From positions 26,496 to 51,879 of the forward strand of contig DBNP01000019.1 in assembly GCA_002299795.1 (NCBI GenBank): DNA of 25,384 nt. The letters are read 5' to 3'. Shown here one piece after another: positions 1-7,701 of this stretch. The notes under the pieces were generated by a model. It saw nothing but the letters and a program-made list of their open reading frames with translations. It was not told the origin of the DNA and did no database searches. The translations under genes were made by a program, and so were the position numbers. Source of the stretch: Candidatus Saccharibacteria bacterium UBA669. GTDB lineage: Bacteria > Patescibacteriota > Saccharimonadia > Saccharimonadales > Saccharimonadaceae. The stretch's first letter is position 1; every line of letters begins with the position of its first letter.

Positions 1-278
1 GCTGCGGCAACTCCGCGGGTGAAGTTGCTACCGGTCCGGTTGGTAAACACACGGAGTCCTTGGCCTTCAAGCAGCTGCACGACCATTTTGGTAGTAGTGG
101 TTTTACCATTTGTGCCACTAACCAGCACGATACCGTGGGGGAGCTGGCTGAGCGTGCGACGGATGTAGGCGGGATCAATTTTTTCTACGAATAAACCAGG
201 GAGCGCCGACCCACCACCGCGTAGCTGTGCGAGGTTACGGACACCTTTGCCTAGGGCTGTTATCAATGCTTGCTGCAT
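1..278 (-). CDS. murT: Mur ligase domain protein, MurT-like lipid II isoglutaminyl synthase subunit (N-terminal part, runs off the window)
   Basis: The visible N-terminal ~92 residues hold the nucleotide-binding loop GTNGKTTTTKM followed by TNRTGSNFTRG, an arrangement typical of MurT-type Mur ligases. In known systems MurT works with GatD to amidate the D-Glu of lipid II in the cytoplasm, using ATP and glutamine-derived ammonia. The reading frame is open to base 1, so the C-terminus is missing and GatD cannot be seen. Two ATGs are in frame, at 284 and 278. I chose 278 (MQQALITALG) because a perfect -10 (TATAAT, 286-291) ends 7 nt before it, which would make the mRNA leaderless; the ATG at 284 would lie upstream of the predicted transcription start. 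There is no Shine-Dalgarno site. The gene is divergent from the 337-3140 unit. A MurE/MurF-type ligase is the main alternative; the RTGSN motif favours MurT. Confidence 0.8.
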   Translation of the reverse strand, partial: MQQALITALGKGVRNLAQLRGGGSALPGLFVEKIDPAYIRRTLSQLPHGIVLVSGTNGKTTTTKMVVQLLEGQGLRVFTNRTGSNFTRGVAA

Positions 279-285
279 ATACATT

Positions 286-291
286 ATTATA
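286..291 (-). promoter_or_regulatory. -10 element of murT
   Basis: TATAAT on the minus strand, 7 nt before the ATG at 278. No good -35 is visible. The expected transcription start falls on or next to the A of the start codon. Confidence 0.55.
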
Positions 292-324
292 GCGCACACC
301 ATGGTCTATTGGATGGAGCTGGGG

Positions 325-330
325 TACAAT
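325..330 (+). promoter_or_regulatory. -10 element of the 337-3140 unit
   Basis: TACAAT ends 6 nt before the ATG at 337. There is no clear -35 and no Shine-Dalgarno site, so leaderless transcription is expected. Confidence 0.5.
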
Positions 331-336
331 AGGGTT

Positions 337-720
337 ATGGTTATTACTGGCCTTATCTCCTGGTGGTATGGGGATGGATGGACGCGTCGAGTTAAGCTGT
401 CGAAAGAGCAGTTTTTGAGTCTGTACGACTATTTCTCGATTGATCTGCTGATCCGGACATGGTTTGCGCCATTTCGACAAATCTCTGCCGGTCAGGTGAG
501 TGGTCCTCTTGGCGTACAGCTGCGCGCATGGTTTGATCAGGTTATCTCGCGCACAGTAGGGGGTGTGGTGCGGACGATTGTGATCGTGTGTGGATCGGTC
601 GCACTGCTGCTGTCGTTCCTGCTTGGTGTGGCTGCGGTTGTTGGCTGGGCGCTCGTGCCAGTTGCACCGCTAATCGGACTTGTTATGAGTTTACTGGGCT
701 GGGCGCCATGGCACATCTAG
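337..720 (+). CDS. Small membrane protein coupled to a Clp-like ATPase
   Basis: Predicted product of 127 residues starting MVITGLISWW. The N-terminal ~70 residues are amphipathic and rich in aromatic residues; the C-terminal part (about 80-120) is strongly hydrophobic and reads as one or two membrane helices, ending GWAPWHI. The open frame reaches back to 247, but the ATG at 337 is preferred because a TACAAT box ends 6 nt before it. The end overlaps the start of the following AAA+ ATPase gene by 13 bases, which suggests translational coupling and a shared job, perhaps as a membrane partner or adaptor of the ATPase. I do not recognise the family. Confidence 0.75.
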   Translation: MVITGLISWWYGDGWTRRVKLSKEQFLSLYDYFSIDLLIRTWFAPFRQISAGQVSGPLGVQLRAWFDQVISRTVGGVVRTIVIVCGSVALLLSFLLGVAAVVGWALVPVAPLIGLVMSLLGWAPWHI

Positions 721-3140
721 ATTACGATTTTCACTCAATGCGCGCTCAAAAGGCACGAACATATGTGAGGCTTCAGGGTGGGTTGGTGACACTGCTGGCA
801 TGGCTCTGTGGCTTTTTAGTTGTCGGAGGCGCGGGGCTACTGGTAGTTGGCTGGGCGGTTGGTTGGCTTGTGATGAGCTGTGCCGCACTGCCGTACATGA
901 TTGTTATTTGGTATTATCATGATCTCAAACATCTTCCGACAGGCAAAACCGATGCGGTCACTGATGTTTTATCAGGAGATATATTGGGTCAACTCCCGGA
1001 AACGCCGTCGCCACTCGATATCGCAAGTGCCGTCGGTAGGGTAGTGAGCGGGCAGTTTATGGGTGCGCGCTTTGGCATTACACCGGCGATGCTTCAGTCT
1101 ATCTCAAGCAATGATCCAGCAAGCACTGACAAGTTATGGCAACTCGCTGAGGGTATAAGGCTCAAGAACGGCCTTGAACATATAACGGGAAGTGTGCTAG
1201 CGGTTGCGCTGGTGCGTAGCTTTGCTGATCACGAATCCCTTATTGCGCAGATTCATCTCGATGACGAAGATCTTGATAAGGGTGTACAGTGGCAGAATCA
1301 TCTACGACAACTCATCACCAAGCATACGATTCGCAAACGAACCGGCGGTATAGCGCGCGACTGGTCATTCGGGTATATTCCACTGTTGACGCGCTTTGGG
1401 CAAAACATTAGCGAACAGATTGGTCGAGGTAGTGGCTTATTGACCGTAGACATTGCTTCACACACCGAGGCAATCGACCGTCTCATTGACACATTTGGTA
1501 CGGGTGGTCGGCAGAATGCGGTGTTGGTGGGCAGTGAGGGCGCCGGTAAAACAACTATCATTCATGCGTTTGCTGAGCGTCTGCTGGATGCGACAGCAGC
1601 GATACCGGAGAGCCTAAAGTTTCGACAAGTTTTTATTCTCGATTCATCAGCACTGATTAGTGCAGCGCCCGGACGAGGTGAGCTAGAGGAACTAGTTATG
1701 CGCGTACTTGGCGAAGCATATAGTGCGAAAAACATCATCATCTGTCTCGATAATGCTCAGCTGTTTTTTGAGGAAGGCGTAGGGGCGGTTGATCTATCAA
1801 ATGTATTGCAGCCGATTCTCGACGCTGGTAATTTGCGTGTGATCCTATCGATGGATGAACAGCGCTATCTCCAGATTAGCCAGCGAAATGCAACACTCGT
1901 CAATTCACTTAACCGTATCAATGTCGCGCCGGCCGACAAAGATGAGACGCTAGTTGTGATGCAGGAGCAGCTGATCTATACCGAGATTCAGCGGCACGTG
2001 ACCTACATGTACCAGGCGCTTAAAGAGGCCTATCGACTTGGCGAGCGCTACATGCATGACCTCGCGATGCCCGGTCGTGCTTTGCGACTTCTTGAAAATG
2101 CTGCGGCATTTCATGAGAATGGGCTCGTGACGATGAATTCAGTGCAGCAGGCAATAGAAAAAACACTCGACGTCAAAGTTAGTGTGGCGAGTGCGGCTGA
2201 CGACCGCGAACGTCTACTCAATATGGAAGATCTTATTCATCAACGCATGGTCAACCAGTCGCGCGCAGTAAGCGTCGTTAGTGATGCGCTGCGACGGGCA
2301 AGGGCAGGGGTGCGAAATCAGAATCGTCCGATCGGAACCTTTTTGTTCCTTGGGCCCACTGGCGTTGGAAAGACTGAGCTGAGCAAGGCACTTGCCGACG
2401 TCTACTTTGGCGGCGAAGACCGTATGATACGAGTAGATCTCAACGAGTATGTACGCGCCGAGGACGTCGCGCGCCTGATTGCCGATGGTGCGAATGATCC
2501 ATCCAGTCTGACGGCCCAGGTAATGAAGCAGCCATTTAGTGTGGTGCTGTTTGATGAGATTGAAAAGGCCGCACCGGAAGTGCTCTCAACACTCCTTCAA
2601 ATGCTAGACGAGGGCATACTGCGTGACGAGCGAAATCGTGAAATTAGCTTTCGTGATGCAATCGTGATTGCAACGAGCAATGCTGGTGCAGATAGGATTC
2701 GTGAATATATTGATCGAGGATACGACGTTGAGCAGTTTGAGAATGACTTTGTGAACGAACTGATCAACACCAACCAGTTCCGACCAGAGTTTTTGAATCG
2801 CTTTGATGAAATTGTGGTGTTTCGTCCTTTCACAAAAGTTGAGCTTGTGCAGGTGCTTGATCTAATCTTGGCTAGCGTCAACAAGACACTTCAGCCGCAG
2901 AAAGTTTCAGTTGTGGTAGACGATGATGCGAAACAAGTGCTTGTTGAGAAGGGATATGACCCACGTCTTGGTGCGCGTCCCATGCGACGAGTTGTTCAGA
3001 AAGCGGTAGAAAATACCGTTGCCAAGCAAATGTTATCCGGTGCGGTGAAGCCAGGGGACGAGATTGTCATTACAAAAAAGCAGGTGGAGCAAGTATTTGC
3101 GCGTCGTATGGACAGCGGTGTAAAAGCCGGCGATGAGTAA
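708..3140 (+). CDS. Membrane-anchored Clp/Hsp100-type AAA+ ATPase with atypical pore loops
   Basis: Predicted 810 residues from MAHLDYDFHS; the frame opens upstream, but this ATG overlaps the previous gene naturally. Residues ~23-70 form two membrane helices. Residues ~105-200 resemble one Clp N-terminal repeat. AAA module 1 has Walker A GSEGAGKT (275-282) but Walker B reads IIICLDN (343-349), with Asn in place of the catalytic Glu. Module 2 has Walker A GPTGVGKT (549-556), Walker B VVLFDE (612-617), sensor-1 TSN, Arg finger FLNRFD (695-700) and the ClpB-type small domain with GARPMRR. There is no middle domain. The pore-loop aromatics are missing in both modules: KYRG is replaced by PGRG near 321-324, and the GYVG stretch by GANDPSS near 594-600. 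The family normally unfolds proteins. Here module 1 probably binds ATP without efficient hydrolysis, and classical threading is doubtful. The C-terminal 20 residues are charged. Confidence 0.88.
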   Translation: MAHLDYDFHSMRAQKARTYVRLQGGLVTLLAWLCGFLVVGGAGLLVVGWAVGWLVMSCAALPYMIVIWYYHDLKHLPTGKTDAVTDVLSGDILGQLPETPSPLDIASAVGRVVSGQFMGARFGITPAMLQSISSNDPASTDKLWQLAEGIRLKNGLEHITGSVLAVALVRSFADHESLIAQIHLDDEDLDKGVQWQNHLRQLITKHTIRKRTGGIARDWSFGYIPLLTRFGQNISEQIGRGSGLLTVDIASHTEAIDRLIDTFGTGGRQNAVLVGSEGAGKTTIIHAFAERLLDATAAIPESLKFRQVFILDSSALISAAPGRGELEELVMRVLGEAYSAKNIIICLDNAQLFFEEGVGAVDLSNVLQPILDAGNLRVILSMDEQRYLQISQRNATLVNSLNRINVAPADKDETLVVMQEQLIYTEIQRHVTYMYQALKEAYRLGERYMHDLAMPGRALRLLENAAAFHENGLVTMNSVQQAIEKTLDVKVSVASAADDRERLLNMEDLIHQRMVNQSRAVSVVSDALRRARAGVRNQNRPIGTFLFLGPTGVGKTELSKALADVYFGGEDRMIRVDLNEYVRAEDVARLIADGANDPSSLTAQVMKQPFSVVLFDEIEKAAPEVLSTLLQMLDEGILRDERNREISFRDAIVIATSNAGADRIREYIDRGYDVEQFENDFVNELINTNQFRPEFLNRFDEIVVFRPFTKVELVQVLDLILASVNKTLQPQKVSVVVDDDAKQVLVEKGYDPRLGARPMRRVVQKAVENTVAKQMLSGAVKPGDEIVITKKQVEQVFARRMDSGVKAGDE

Positions 3141-3172
3141 TCATCAGACAACTGAGCAGTTTACGGCTATTA

Positions 3173-3194
3173 CCTAGAGGGTGTTTACTCTAGG
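3173..3194. terminator. Possible bidirectional terminator hairpin
   Basis: A perfect 7-bp inverted repeat, CCTAGAG and CTCTAGG, with an 8-nt loop lies between two convergent genes and touches the stop codon of the minus-strand gene. There is no clear T-run, so the call is weak. Confidence 0.4.
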
Positions 3195-3791
3195 CTATTC
3201 ATTGTTATCGTCAAGATTCACGCGAATTATGACATAGACAGGTGCCGCATTTGCGATATCGTTCATCACAAAGCCAGTTTCTTCGGCGGACGATGTGCCG
3301 TAGATAATGGCATCTTGCCACGCTTTGGGAGTTACCGAGATACGTAGGTATACACCGTTGGCGTTCTTGAAGTGAAGTTGACGAGCCACTCCACCATATA
3401 CATCACCGACCTGAGTAAACCCGGCCGCCTCAGCCTTCGACTTTAGGTTAGCAAACGTATTTGCTGTTGTATCGTTCCGTCCATATTCCGCACTTGATGA
3501 GTAGGTGCGGCTCTTGTCCCAGTTGTAAACTCTTTTGTCGCCAAAAATATCTGATTTTGCGAGCCGATACGTATCGTCTAGCTTCAAATCGGCATATATT
3601 CGTTCGATTTGGTTCAGCCGAGACTTATTGGTGTAGGCAACAGTCATGTTGTGAACGGTATAGGCGCTAAGGCTAATCAGGACGAAGGTGACAAAGACGA
3701 AAAATGCATAGATAAACACGCCCTTCCTTAGCATAATGTGCGTGTCGTTGGTGGAAATGTGCTTTCTACGAACCGATTTTTTCTTTGACAT
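3195..3791 (-). CDS. Single-pass membrane protein of unknown function
   Basis: Predicted 198 residues. The N-terminus is very basic (MSKKKSVRRKH), then a membrane helix at about 25-46, followed by an extracytoplasmic domain of ~150 residues with YGR, YGGVARQLHF and YLRISVTP strands and an acidic tail (LDDNNE). By the positive-inside rule the C-terminal domain lies outside. An AAGGAG Shine-Dalgarno at 3804-3809 is 12 nt from the ATG, longer than ideal. The gene stands alone, converging on the ATPase gene. I do not recognise the domain; it could be a small periplasmic-type sensor or surface domain. Confidence 0.8.
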   Translation of the reverse strand: MSKKKSVRRKHISTNDTHIMLRKGVFIYAFFVFVTFVLISLSAYTVHNMTVAYTNKSRLNQIERIYADLKLDDTYRLAKSDIFGDKRVYNWDKSRTYSSSAEYGRNDTTANTFANLKSKAEAAGFTQVGDVYGGVARQLHFKNANGVYLRISVTPKAWQDAIIYGTSSAEETGFVMNDIANAAPVYVIIRVNLDDNNE

Positions 3792-3859
3792 ACAATATAA
3801 GTTCTCCTTGCTATTACCATAACTGGAATGAGAGCACTTTGCAATAGGAGATGAGTGCG

Positions 3860-3936
3860 TGGTACCCCGGGCAGGGGTTGAACCTGCGACCTTAGGCTTA
3901 GAAGTCCTCTGCTCTATCCAACTGAGCTACCGGGGC
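3860..3936 (-). tRNA. tRNA-Arg(TCT)
   Basis: Full cloverleaf on the minus strand. The acceptor stem pairs GCCCCGG with CCGGGGT, the D arm is TAGCTCAGTTGGATAGAGC, the anticodon loop is CTTCTAA (anticodon TCT), the T loop is TTCAACC, the discriminator is A and the CCA is encoded. It has its own promoter just upstream. Confidence 0.95.
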
Positions 3937-3944
3937 ATAGGGTT

Positions 3945-3950
3945 ATTATA
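3945..3950 (-). promoter_or_regulatory. Extended -10 promoter of tRNA-Arg(TCT)
   Basis: Minus-strand TTTGCTATAAT is an extended -10 (TGC before TATAAT), 8 nt before the tRNA 5' end. It lies between the preceding terminator and the tRNA, so the gene has its own promoter. Confidence 0.6.
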
Positions 3951-3954
3951 GCAA

Positions 3955-3987
3955 AGAAAACACCTATCACGAGGATAGGTGTTTTCT
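3955..3987 (-). terminator. Rho-independent terminator of tRNA-His
   Basis: A perfect 14-bp inverted repeat, AGAAAACACCTATC with GATAGGTGTTTTCT and a 5-nt loop. On the minus strand it is followed by TTTG and starts one base after the CCA of tRNA-His. Confidence 0.85.
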
Positions 3988-3988
3988 A

Positions 3989-4066
3989 TGGGGCGAATGA
4001 TGGGGCTTGAACCCACGGCCTCCGGTGCCACAAACCAGCGCTCTAACCAACTGAGCTACATCCGCC
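3989..4066 (-). tRNA. tRNA-His(GTG)
   Basis: Cloverleaf on the minus strand with anticodon loop TTGTGGC (GTG). Pairing GCGGATG with CATTCGC as the 7-bp acceptor stem leaves an extra 5' G at 4066 opposite C73, the diagnostic G-1 of tRNA-His, here encoded in the gene. The CCA is encoded (3989-3991). Confidence 0.95.
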
Positions 4067-4129
4067 ATACTTGATAAGGGTGATGACTAAAGTATTGTAC
4101 CAGATAAGCCCCGACTTGTCAGCCATGAT

Positions 4130-4543
4130 CTAGCCATAGGGATTGTAGTGGCGTGGGCTTGGCTCGCGAAACCGCGTGTGTGTTGCGAGCCGAGTGCTAC
4201 TGCTGGCGTTGATGCTTTGACGTGATAGCCCGACATCAACGCGCCCTGGCGATGCACGATTGCCTGAGCGCGGGAGACCGGAGTCCGCACTACGAGTGAC
4301 ATTTGGACCTTGCCGGTTCCCGAGTGTCTGTGTTTTAGCTTCCATGCGATATCCATGAAGCACCCCAGCATTGCCAAAGCTTTGTACGTGTTGACGATTG
4401 TGTTCAATATGAAGGCGTTGGCTGAATGACTCGGCGCTTGTTGCGCCAAAGCTTGCCGCATCGCCATCGGCAACTCTTGCGAGCCCGCTCGAGTGCATGA
4501 CGCCAGACTGATTGTTGCTAAATTTGGTACGTAAATCGCCCAT
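4130..4543 (-). CDS. Small hydrophilic protein of unknown function
   Basis: Predicted 137 residues beginning MGDLRTKFSNNQSG. It is rich in Ser, Arg, Asn and Gly, with no membrane helix, no signal peptide and no motif I recognise, and is likely disordered. This frame is preferred over the overlapping frame at 4087-4473 because a TATACT box ends 6 nt before the ATG, the same spacing as at other genes here. It lies between two tRNA units with no operon partner. It might still be a spurious ORF. Confidence 0.5.
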   Translation of the reverse strand: MGDLRTKFSNNQSGVMHSSGLARVADGDAASFGATSAESFSQRLHIEHNRQHVQSFGNAGVLHGYRMEAKTQTLGNRQGPNVTRSADSGLPRSGNRASPGRVDVGLSRQSINASSSTRLATHTRFREPSPRHYNPYG

Positions 4544-4549
4544 GCTTAT

Positions 4550-4555
4550 AGTATA
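4550..4555 (-). promoter_or_regulatory. -10 element of the 4130-4543 gene
   Basis: Minus-strand TATACT, 6 nt before the ATG; leaderless spacing. Confidence 0.45.
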
Positions 4556-4571
4556 TCATCGGCTCTAGTAA

Positions 4572-4601
4572 TTGATCGACCAAGTCATTCGGTGTTACAA
4601 T
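4572..4601 (+). promoter_or_regulatory. Promoter of tRNA-Gly
   Basis: TTGATC (4572-4577), an 18-nt spacer and TACAAT (4596-4601). The predicted start lies about 7 nt before the tRNA. Confidence 0.6.
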
Positions 4602-4614
4602 GTGTAGCAGTAAT

Positions 4615-4689
4615 GCGGGTGTAGTACAACGGTTAGTATACAAGTTTTCCAAACTTGGGACGGGAGTTCGATTCTCCCCACCCGCACCA
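4615..4689 (+). tRNA. tRNA-Gly(TCC)
   Basis: Acceptor GCGGGTG pairs with CACCCGC, anticodon stem CAAGT/ACTTG, loop TTTCCAA (TCC), T loop TTCGATT and encoded CCA at 4687-4689. The last three bases also form the first bases of the terminator stem. Confidence 0.96.
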
Positions 4690-4727
4690 AACTAATAAAC
4701 CGGCTTTATGTCGGTTTATTAGTTTGG
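4687..4727. terminator. Bidirectional terminator of tRNA-Gly and murA
   Basis: A perfect 16-bp inverted repeat (4687-4702 with 4712-4727) and a 9-nt loop. The stem starts exactly at C74 of the tRNA CCA. It also lies just after the murA stop on the other strand. Confidence 0.9.
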
Positions 4728-4733
4728 TCTTGT

Positions 4734-6257
4734 TTACTCCCAGGTTGTCTCGATGTCAGCGCCGATTGCGTTGAGGCGATTGGCAAAATCTTCATAGCCA
4801 CGATTGATCGAGTACACATCACGCAGGACTGACCTGCCGGGTGCAGCAAGCATCGCAAGCATAACGACAACGGACGGCCTGAGTGCGGGTGGAGCCACGA
4901 CATCAGCAGACTTCCAACGCGTCGGCCCTTCAATGTAGACTCGATGTGGATCGACCATCTCAATATTTGCATTGAGTTTTGTGAGCTCGGTAAAATAGAT
5001 AGCTCGGTTCTCATAGCTCCAGTCATGCACAAGCGTGCGACCCTCGGCCATAGTTGCGATGAGCCCAAGGAATGGGAGATTATCCATATTAACACCTGGG
5101 AACGGCATGCTATGTAGCTTATCTTTTGGTGCCTGTAGCTTCGATTTCTTGAGCGAAATATCAACCAGGCGAGTTTTGCCATTGCGCGCTGCATATTCGT
5201 CAGACATAGTGAATTTCAGCCCCATGCCGAATAGTATCGCCATCTCTAGCTCCATAAATTCAATCGGTACCCGCGTGACGGTAATCTCGGAATTGGTGAC
5301 GATACCGGCCGCTACGAGACTCATTGCTTCAATGGGATCTTCGCTAGGGTAGTACTCGACATTCTTATTGATAGACTTTACGCCATGTATTTTGAGCGTT
5401 GTGCTGCCGATGCCATCAATCTTTACTCCTAGCTTTTGCAAAAAGAAACAGACATCCTGCACCATGTAGTTTGGGCTAGCGTTGCGAATAGTAACTTCGC
5501 CATCATACAGAGCTGCCGCCATCACAACATTCTCCGTCACCGTATCTCCTCGTTCGGTGAGCACGATAGCTCGTGCCACGGTCTTTTTGTGACTAGTGGC
5601 GACATAGCTGTCGTTCGTTGCGACCACGCTGAGTCCAAATGGTGCGAGTCCCGACATATGTGGCTCGACGGTGCGCGTTCCTAGGCTACAACCGCCTGCA
5701 AACGGCAGTGTGAAGTGACGGTACTGATGAAGGAGAGGGCCCAAAAACATGATAACAGTACGTGTCTTCACGGCAGCTTCAATATCCATGTCCTCAAGGC
5801 GTAGGCGTTTTGGCGGGGTAATTTCGAGACTATTTTGCTCGAGCCAGCGACATTTAACCCCAATACTTTCGAGAACCTCAATAATGCGGTTCACCTCTTC
5901 AATGCGTGCGACGTGTCGGAGGGTTGTTTTGCCTTTGTTGAGTAGGGCTGCGCATAGTAGTCCGACCGCAGCATTTTTACTCGTTTTGACTGCAATCTCA
6001 CCTTTAAGCTCGTTGCCGCCAGTAATGACAAAGTTAGTTTTACCACTCCTGTTGATACGAACTATCTCGCTCGAGAGTACTTCGCTAATACGAGCGATCA
6101 TCTCAAGACTGATATTCTGTCCGCCCTTTTCAATGCGGTTGACTGCGCTTTGACTCGTGCCAAGTTCTGCGGCTAATTCGGCTTGTGTTAACCCGCGTGC
6201 CTGACGTGTTTCTTGAATTAGTGTTCCAATATTGCGTAAATATTTGGCTGTACTCAT
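4734..6257 (-). CDS. murA: UDP-GlcNAc 1-carboxyvinyltransferase (MurA-type) with N-terminal XRE helix-turn-helix
   Basis: Predicted 507 residues. Residues ~8-65 form an XRE-type HTH (LTQAELAAELGTSQSAVNRIEKG). Residues ~75-505 form the enolpyruvyl transferase domain, which makes enolpyruvyl-UDP-GlcNAc, the first committed peptidoglycan precursor, in the cytoplasm. Expected residues are present: Lys94 in SKNAAVG, Cys190 in GGCSLGTRT (the PEP-binding and fosfomycin-target Cys) and the Asp in PGVNMDN. Free MurA is ~420-430 residues, so the extra ~75 are the DNA-binding fusion. The catalytic loop differs from the common GCAIGARP form, so a related EPT enzyme cannot be fully excluded. ATG 6257 is preferred over 6263 because a consensus promoter (TTGACA, 17, TATTAT) ends 6 nt before it. 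The HTH may let the enzyme act on its own promoter. Confidence 0.88.
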   Translation of the reverse strand: MSTAKYLRNIGTLIQETRQARGLTQAELAAELGTSQSAVNRIEKGGQNISLEMIARISEVLSSEIVRINRSGKTNFVITGGNELKGEIAVKTSKNAAVGLLCAALLNKGKTTLRHVARIEEVNRIIEVLESIGVKCRWLEQNSLEITPPKRLRLEDMDIEAAVKTRTVIMFLGPLLHQYRHFTLPFAGGCSLGTRTVEPHMSGLAPFGLSVVATNDSYVATSHKKTVARAIVLTERGDTVTENVVMAAALYDGEVTIRNASPNYMVQDVCFFLQKLGVKIDGIGSTTLKIHGVKSINKNVEYYPSEDPIEAMSLVAAGIVTNSEITVTRVPIEFMELEMAILFGMGLKFTMSDEYAARNGKTRLVDISLKKSKLQAPKDKLHSMPFPGVNMDNLPFLGLIATMAEGRTLVHDWSYENRAIYFTELTKLNANIEMVDPHRVYIEGPTRWKSADVVAPPALRPSVVVMLAMLAAPGRSVLRDVYSINRGYEDFANRLNAIGADIETTWE

Positions 6258-6263
6258 GATCAT

Positions 6264-6292
6264 ATAATATATCTGTTATGATATACTGTCAA
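6264..6292 (-). promoter_or_regulatory. Consensus promoter of murA
   Basis: Minus strand: TTGACA (6287-6292), a 17-nt spacer and TATTAT (6264-6269), 6 nt before the ATG. This is the best promoter match in the window and predicts a leaderless mRNA. Confidence 0.75.
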
Positions 6293-6306
6293 TGGATTAA
6301 ATGACG

Positions 6307-6312
6307 TATAAT
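6307..6312 (+). promoter_or_regulatory. -10 element of glyA
   Basis: TATAAT with a weak -35. The predicted leader is ~54 nt and ends in a GGAG Shine-Dalgarno at 6362-6365. TATGATAT occurs at 6277-6284 and again at 6318-6325; these repeats lie in the murA and glyA promoter regions and could be operator half-sites. Confidence 0.5.
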
Positions 6313-6372
6313 GACACTATGATATGACGCGATGCGACAGCAAGCAGCAACTATTAATTACGGAGATACCAC

Positions 6373-7632
6373 ATGAAAGATGATACAGTCGCATCACTTA
6401 TCGCTGCCGAAGAGCAGCGACAGCGCGAGGGGCTCGAACTTATTCCGAGTGAAAACTATGTAAGTGATGATGTCTTGGCGGCACTTGGCAGCGTGTTCAC
6501 AAATAAATATTCCGAGGGATATCCTGGTCGGCGCTATTATGGCGGCCAGGAATTTACAGACAAAATTGAGCTTTTGGCGATCGATCGTGCAAAACGCTTG
6601 TTCCATGCCGATCATGCCAACGTGCAGCCCCACAGTGGAGCACCTGCCAATGAAGCGGTGTATAGCGCGTGGTGCGAGCCGGGTGACACCATTATGGCGA
6701 TGGATTTGACACATGGTGGGCACTTGACGCATGGTTCGCCTGTGACGCGCAGTGCCAAGCTATATAATTTTGTACGATACAAGATGAAAGACATTGCCAC
6801 AGGAGAGTTGGACTATGACGAAATACGACGCCTAGCGCACGAGCATCGCCCAAAGATTCTTCTGGTGGGCTATAGCGCGTACCCACGTGAGCCCGACTTT
6901 GCTAAGTTTGCAGAAATCGGCAACAAAGTCGGGGCACTTCTGATGGCCGACATGGCACATGTCGCAGGGCTGATTGCTGGCGGGGTGGCGCACAATCCGC
7001 TCGATTATGGCTTTCATGTCATGACCACCACGACGCACAAGACGCTACGTGGGCCAAGGGGTGGTCTTATCCTCAGTATGGGCACGGTGGGCAATCCACT
7101 CAAGGCGCCCGAAAAAACACTTGCCAACATACCGACGCTTATTGATCGAGCAGTGTTTCCTGGTATGCAGGGTGGGCCACATATGCATGTCATTGCCGCA
7201 AAGGCCATTGCGTTTGGTGAAGCGCTCAAGCCTGATTTTGCCGACTATGCAAAGCGGGTAGTTGCGAATGCCCGTGTGCTGGCAGATGAAATGCGTAAGC
7301 TTGGGTTTGAACTAGTAACCGGTGGAACAAGTAACCACCTCATTCTCGCTGATGTTCACAAAAGTTTTGGGATCGATGGTAAAGCAGCCGAAGAGGCAAT
7401 CGACAAGATTGGCCTGACGCTCAATGCCAATGCTGTTCCCGACGAGCCACTTTCGATGTTTCGTCCAAGTGGCATACGACTAGGTACCCCAGCTATGACG
7501 ACGCGCGGACTGAGGGAGGAGCACATGGCTCAAATCGCGACATGGCTCAAAGCGGCAATTGATGCACGAGACGATGAGGCAAGATTGAGTGAGCTAAGGC
7601 AAGAGGTGAAGAGCTTTCTCGCACGTGATTAA
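6373..7632 (+). CDS. glyA: Serine hydroxymethyltransferase
   Basis: Predicted 419 residues, the usual length. It converts serine and tetrahydrofolate to glycine and 5,10-methylene-THF with PLP in the cytoplasm. Seen in sequence: LIPSENYVSDDVL near the start, KYSEGYPGRRYYGG, the substrate segment HSGAPANEAVY, DMAHVAGLIAGG, and the PLP Lys223 in TTTTHKTLRGPRGG, then GGPHMHVIAAKA and the C-terminal RLGTPAMTTRG. A GGAG Shine-Dalgarno is 7 nt from the ATG. The gene is divergent from murA. FolD, the next enzyme for the methylene-THF it makes, is at 20500-21318. Confidence 0.97.
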   Translation: MKDDTVASLIAAEEQRQREGLELIPSENYVSDDVLAALGSVFTNKYSEGYPGRRYYGGQEFTDKIELLAIDRAKRLFHADHANVQPHSGAPANEAVYSAWCEPGDTIMAMDLTHGGHLTHGSPVTRSAKLYNFVRYKMKDIATGELDYDEIRRLAHEHRPKILLVGYSAYPREPDFAKFAEIGNKVGALLMADMAHVAGLIAGGVAHNPLDYGFHVMTTTTHKTLRGPRGGLILSMGTVGNPLKAPEKTLANIPTLIDRAVFPGMQGGPHMHVIAAKAIAFGEALKPDFADYAKRVVANARVLADEMRKLGFELVTGGTSNHLILADVHKSFGIDGKAAEEAIDKIGLTLNANAVPDEPLSMFRPSGIRLGTPAMTTRGLREEHMAQIATWLKAAIDARDDEARLSELRQEVKSFLARD

Positions 7633-7665
7633 TCATGGTTACGTTTTGAAATTGCCGACGTTCAT

Positions 7666-7695
7666 TTTACACTACGGTCAGACAAGGATAATAAT
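7666..7695 (+). promoter_or_regulatory. Putative promoter of the SGNH hydrolase gene
   Basis: TTTACA (7666-7671), an 18-nt spacer and AATAAT (7690-7695), 6 nt before the ATG at 7702. An alternative -10 is GATAAT at 7687-7692. Confidence 0.45.
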
Positions 7696-7701
7696 CTGTA
7701 A

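Noticed and set aside
4087..4473. Open frame of 128 codons on the minus strand
   Set aside because: It overlaps the 4130-4543 frame, has no promoter or Shine-Dalgarno site near its first ATG, and its product shows no recognisable features.
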